Source: Bacilli bacterium (GTDB lineage: Bacteria > Bacillota_I > Bacilli_A > ML615J-28 > CAG-698). Taken from it: a DNA stretch of 45,342 nucleotides. Position 1 is the stretch's first letter, and each line of letters begins with the position of its first letter. Below, in pieces: positions 43,299 to 45,342 of the stretch. A model generated the notes under the pieces. The model was not told where the DNA came from. It saw only the letters and a program-made list of their open reading frames with translations, and did no database searches. Location: contig JAFSVH010000005.1 of the NCBI GenBank assembly GCA_017450215.1, positions 1 through 45,342 of the forward strand. Direction: 5' to 3'. Position numbers and translations under genes: made by a program.

Positions 43299-44174
43299 CT
43301 ATTCAATTTTAAAATCTTCATTTATTTTCTTAATAATAATTTCCTCATTATTAATAGGATGTTTAAAACACATTTCATAAGAATGAAGCATTAAATGACT
43401 ATAATCTTCACTTCTTCTTCCATAGATTTCATCTCCTACAATAGGGTGATTAATGTAAGCAGAATGAACTCTTATTTGATGAGTTCTACCAGTAAATAAC
43501 TTAAATAAAACAAGAGAATATTTATCATTTTCTTGAATTACTTCATATCCTGTCTTAGCATATTTTGCACTACTTCCCTTGCTTATTACCATCTTATTAT
43601 TGACATGTCTATCACTACCGATAGATGCAATAATCTCTCCTTTTTTCTTTTCTAACTTTCCATTTACAATGCCTAAATAAAATCTATCAACTTCACCATC
43701 TTGAATTTTCTTAATCATTATACCTTCAGTATAATAATCTTTAGCAAAAATTACTAGACCACTTGTATCTTTATCTATTCTATGTAAATATCTTATCTTT
43801 CTATTAATATTCTTTTTCTTATAATAATAAGCTATTCTATTAACTAAAGTGCCAACATCACTTTTTTTCTCAGGATGAATGATAATCCCATTTGGTTTAT
43901 TCACAACGAGCAAATAATCATCTTCATATACAATTTCAACTTCTTTTTCTTCAATCTCAAAATCAATATTTTCGTTGATTAAAAGCTCAATTTCATCACC
44001 TTTTTTAAGAATATATTTATCAATATCAACATAATTATTATTGATTAATATTTCTTTGTTATAATTAATATTCTTTATTTTTTCTTTTCCAATATGATGA
44101 TTTAATAAATAATTTCTTAAATTAACATTATTTATAATATTATTATCATCAAATATAATTTTAATAGAATCCAT
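43299..44174 (-). CDS. RluA/RluD-family pseudouridine synthase
   Basis: This 291-aa protein has an N-terminal S4-like RNA-binding part (1-75, rich in Asn and Ile) and a catalytic domain with HRIDKDTSGLVIFAK (131-145, catalytic Asp134) and RTHQIRVHSAYINHPIVGD near 239-257. Family members convert uridine to pseudouridine in 23S rRNA or tRNA; which position cannot be told. The length fits RluD/YjbO-type proteins. It lies 61 nt after degV and probably shares its transcript, ending at a strong terminator. Confidence 0.9.
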   Translation of the reverse strand: MDSIKIIFDDNNIINNVNLRNYLLNHHIGKEKIKNINYNKEILINNNYVDIDKYILKKGDEIELLINENIDFEIEEKEVEIVYEDDYLLVVNKPNGIIIHPEKKSDVGTLVNRIAYYYKKKNINRKIRYLHRIDKDTSGLVIFAKDYYTEGIMIKKIQDGEVDRFYLGIVNGKLEKKKGEIIASIGSDRHVNNKMVISKGSSAKYAKTGYEVIQENDKYSLVLFKLFTGRTHQIRVHSAYINHPIVGDEIYGRRSEDYSHLMLHSYEMCFKHPINNEEIIIKKINEDFKIE

Positions 44175-44235
44175 AATTACATCATCCTTACTCTTCTATC
44201 TTATCATTTTATAAAGATAAAATAAAGAATTGTAA

Positions 44236-45162
44236 TTAATGTTTTCGCAAATAAAAGAATCCTGTAGTCCCTGGTCCACAATGTGTTGATACTACACAAC
44301 CAGCATCAAACAATAATATTCTTTCTTTTGGAAAGAATTCACTTATTTTATTATATAAATACTCTCTTCCTTTTTCATTTCCAACCGTACTAATAATTAT
44401 AAATTCATCATCAACATTACCTTCATCTAAATCTCTCTTAAAATCATTCACAATGATATTAAGTGCATTTTTAAAGAACATTTTACCTAATTTATGAACC
44501 TTTATAATTCCATCAATTACTTTCACAATAGGATATAATTTTAAAACATTACCAATTAAATATTTAATTCCACTACATCTTCCACCTTTATATAGATATT
44601 GCATTGTCTCTAAAGCAGTTTCTGTTTGAACTAATGGAATCATCTCATTTGTCTTTTCCACGATTTCTTTGGCAGAGAATCCCTTATCTCTCATCTTCGC
44701 CATTTTAATAAGCATTAATCCAATAGCAGATGATAAATTATTAGAATTAACAATAAATATTCTATCTTCAAATCTTTCATCGTCTTCTTTCGCAATTCTA
44801 GCATTATTTAGATTTGACGAAAAATTAGATCCAATACTAACAAAAATAACATCATAACCACTACTTACATATTTATCAAATATTTGAGTAAAAGTATTAA
44901 CATTAATTGCAGCAGTCTTTGGTAATTCATTATGTTCATTAACATTTTGTATTACCTCATTCCATCCTATTTCTTCCATATCTAGATATTCTTTCCCTTG
45001 CATGATTACATAAAGTGGAAGCATATCTATATCTAATTCTTTTAATTTTTCTAATGAAATATCGCATGTAGAATCAGCAATGATCTTTACCTCATTGCAA
45101 TTTAAATTGTGATGATTATTACAATTATTATCATTAGAACGATTATTTAATTTTTTAAACAT
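44236..45162 (-). CDS. DegV family fatty-acid-binding protein
   Basis: The start is ATG 45162 (308 aa): the GGAGG ribosome site lies inside the 12 in-frame codons upstream. Residues 1-24 are an unusual tail rich in Asn, His and Arg (NNRSNDNNCNNHHNLNC). The DegV fold follows, with IIADSTCDIS near 27-36, and the lipid-binding segments SIGSNFSSNLNNA and YLYKGGRCSG. DegV/FakB proteins bind fatty acids and hand them to the FakA kinase for phosphorylation. The fakA gene is not in the window. It is first in a unit with the pseudouridine synthase. Confidence 0.88.
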   Translation of the reverse strand: MFKKLNNRSNDNNCNNHHNLNCNEVKIIADSTCDISLEKLKELDIDMLPLYVIMQGKEYLDMEEIGWNEVIQNVNEHNELPKTAAINVNTFTQIFDKYVSSGYDVIFVSIGSNFSSNLNNARIAKEDDERFEDRIFIVNSNNLSSAIGLMLIKMAKMRDKGFSAKEIVEKTNEMIPLVQTETALETMQYLYKGGRCSGIKYLIGNVLKLYPIVKVIDGIIKVHKLGKMFFKNALNIIVNDFKRDLDEGNVDDEFIIISTVGNEKGREYLYNKISEFFPKERILLFDAGCVVSTHCGPGTTGFFYLRKH

Positions 45163-45257
45163 ATTCTTCCTCCTATCCTTTTTTACACTTACCATCATAC
45201 AACAAGGTAATGCAAATACCTATCTATTGTTATATAACTCAATTCTATTGTTTATTA

Positions 45258-45299
45258 TTTTTACTCCACCATTCAAGTTTTTACTCTACTTGTAGTAGA
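45258..45299. repeat. Direct repeats and inverted repeat upstream of degV
   Basis: TTTTTACTCCAC (45258-45269) and TTTTTACTCTAC (45278-45289) are repeated 20 bp apart, about two helical turns. A small inverted repeat TCTAC/GTAGA (45285-45299) overlaps the second copy. They lie about 100-140 bp upstream of degV and could be regulator sites; no clear promoter was recognised nearby. Confidence 0.5.
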
Positions 45300-45342
45300 A
45301 TCAAATGTAAATATTCATTTTGTATAATAATTATTCTAAATA

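Noticed and set aside
1..45342. TGA as tryptophan (Mollicutes code 4)
   Set aside because: Conserved Trp positions use TGG, and TGA serves as a stop, for example in the pgsB, pgsC and hydrolase gene ends.
1..45342. tRNA or rRNA genes, CRISPR arrays, prophage or transposase genes
   Set aside because: Read through on both strands; nothing with the needed structure or motifs was seen apart from the partial group II intron.

Overview
The window is AT-rich throughout and uses the standard genetic code: Trp is TGG and every long frame ends normally, so TGA is not Trp. Shine-Dalgarno sites are strong, the -10 boxes are near-consensus TATAAT, ribosomal protein L27 carries an N-terminal extension next to the protease that removes it, and rplU has a Bacillota-type leader. 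Lipoproteins with Ig-like and InlB-like repeats and an iron-sulfur flavoprotein set point to an anaerobic, probably gut-associated low-GC Bacillota or Mollicutes-related lineage (Erysipelotrichia/RF39-like). That placement is inference. All genes but one lie on the minus strand, so read the region from high to low coordinates.

Layout from the left. At 1-135 is the 5' end of a group II intron, sitting just past the terminator hairpin of a uracil permease. The permease (210-1652) has a leader (1693-1898) with a promoter, a 37-codon leader peptide, a hairpin, a U-rich stretch and a terminator that begins at the leader stop codon. From 9359 down to 2164 runs an M3 peptidase, a DUF2804 protein, an alpha/beta hydrolase, an NhaC antiporter and a membrane-anchored carboxylesterase. 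The only plus-strand gene (9519-10532) is a serine hydrolase with a leaderless-looking promoter, convergent with a 1038-aa amidase lipoprotein. Then come a GlpA-like/FAD/DUF1667/gpmA operon, a YfcC-type carrier, an ABC exporter, an acidic lipoprotein, an ECF S component, obg, the rplU-prp-rpmA operon with its L21 leader, a metallophosphoesterase and cvpA.

The right third is the most interesting part. A compact operon reads ggt (lipoprotein gamma-glutamyltransferase), a DctM-like permease, a 54-aa two-helix membrane protein, an M14-like membrane-anchored hydrolase, a small lipoprotein of unknown family, a second M14-like lipoprotein and a 1295-aa Ig-like lipoprotein. After a terminator and three 18-bp repeats follows pgsB-pgsC-pgsW, the poly-gamma-glutamate synthesis and export genes, and then a HAD phosphatase fused to CCA tRNA nucleotidyltransferase. 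The reading offered here is a surface gamma-glutamyl polymer system: pgsBCW makes and exports the polymer, and the upstream operon trims, anchors or recycles it and takes up products. rluD-like and degV genes close the window.
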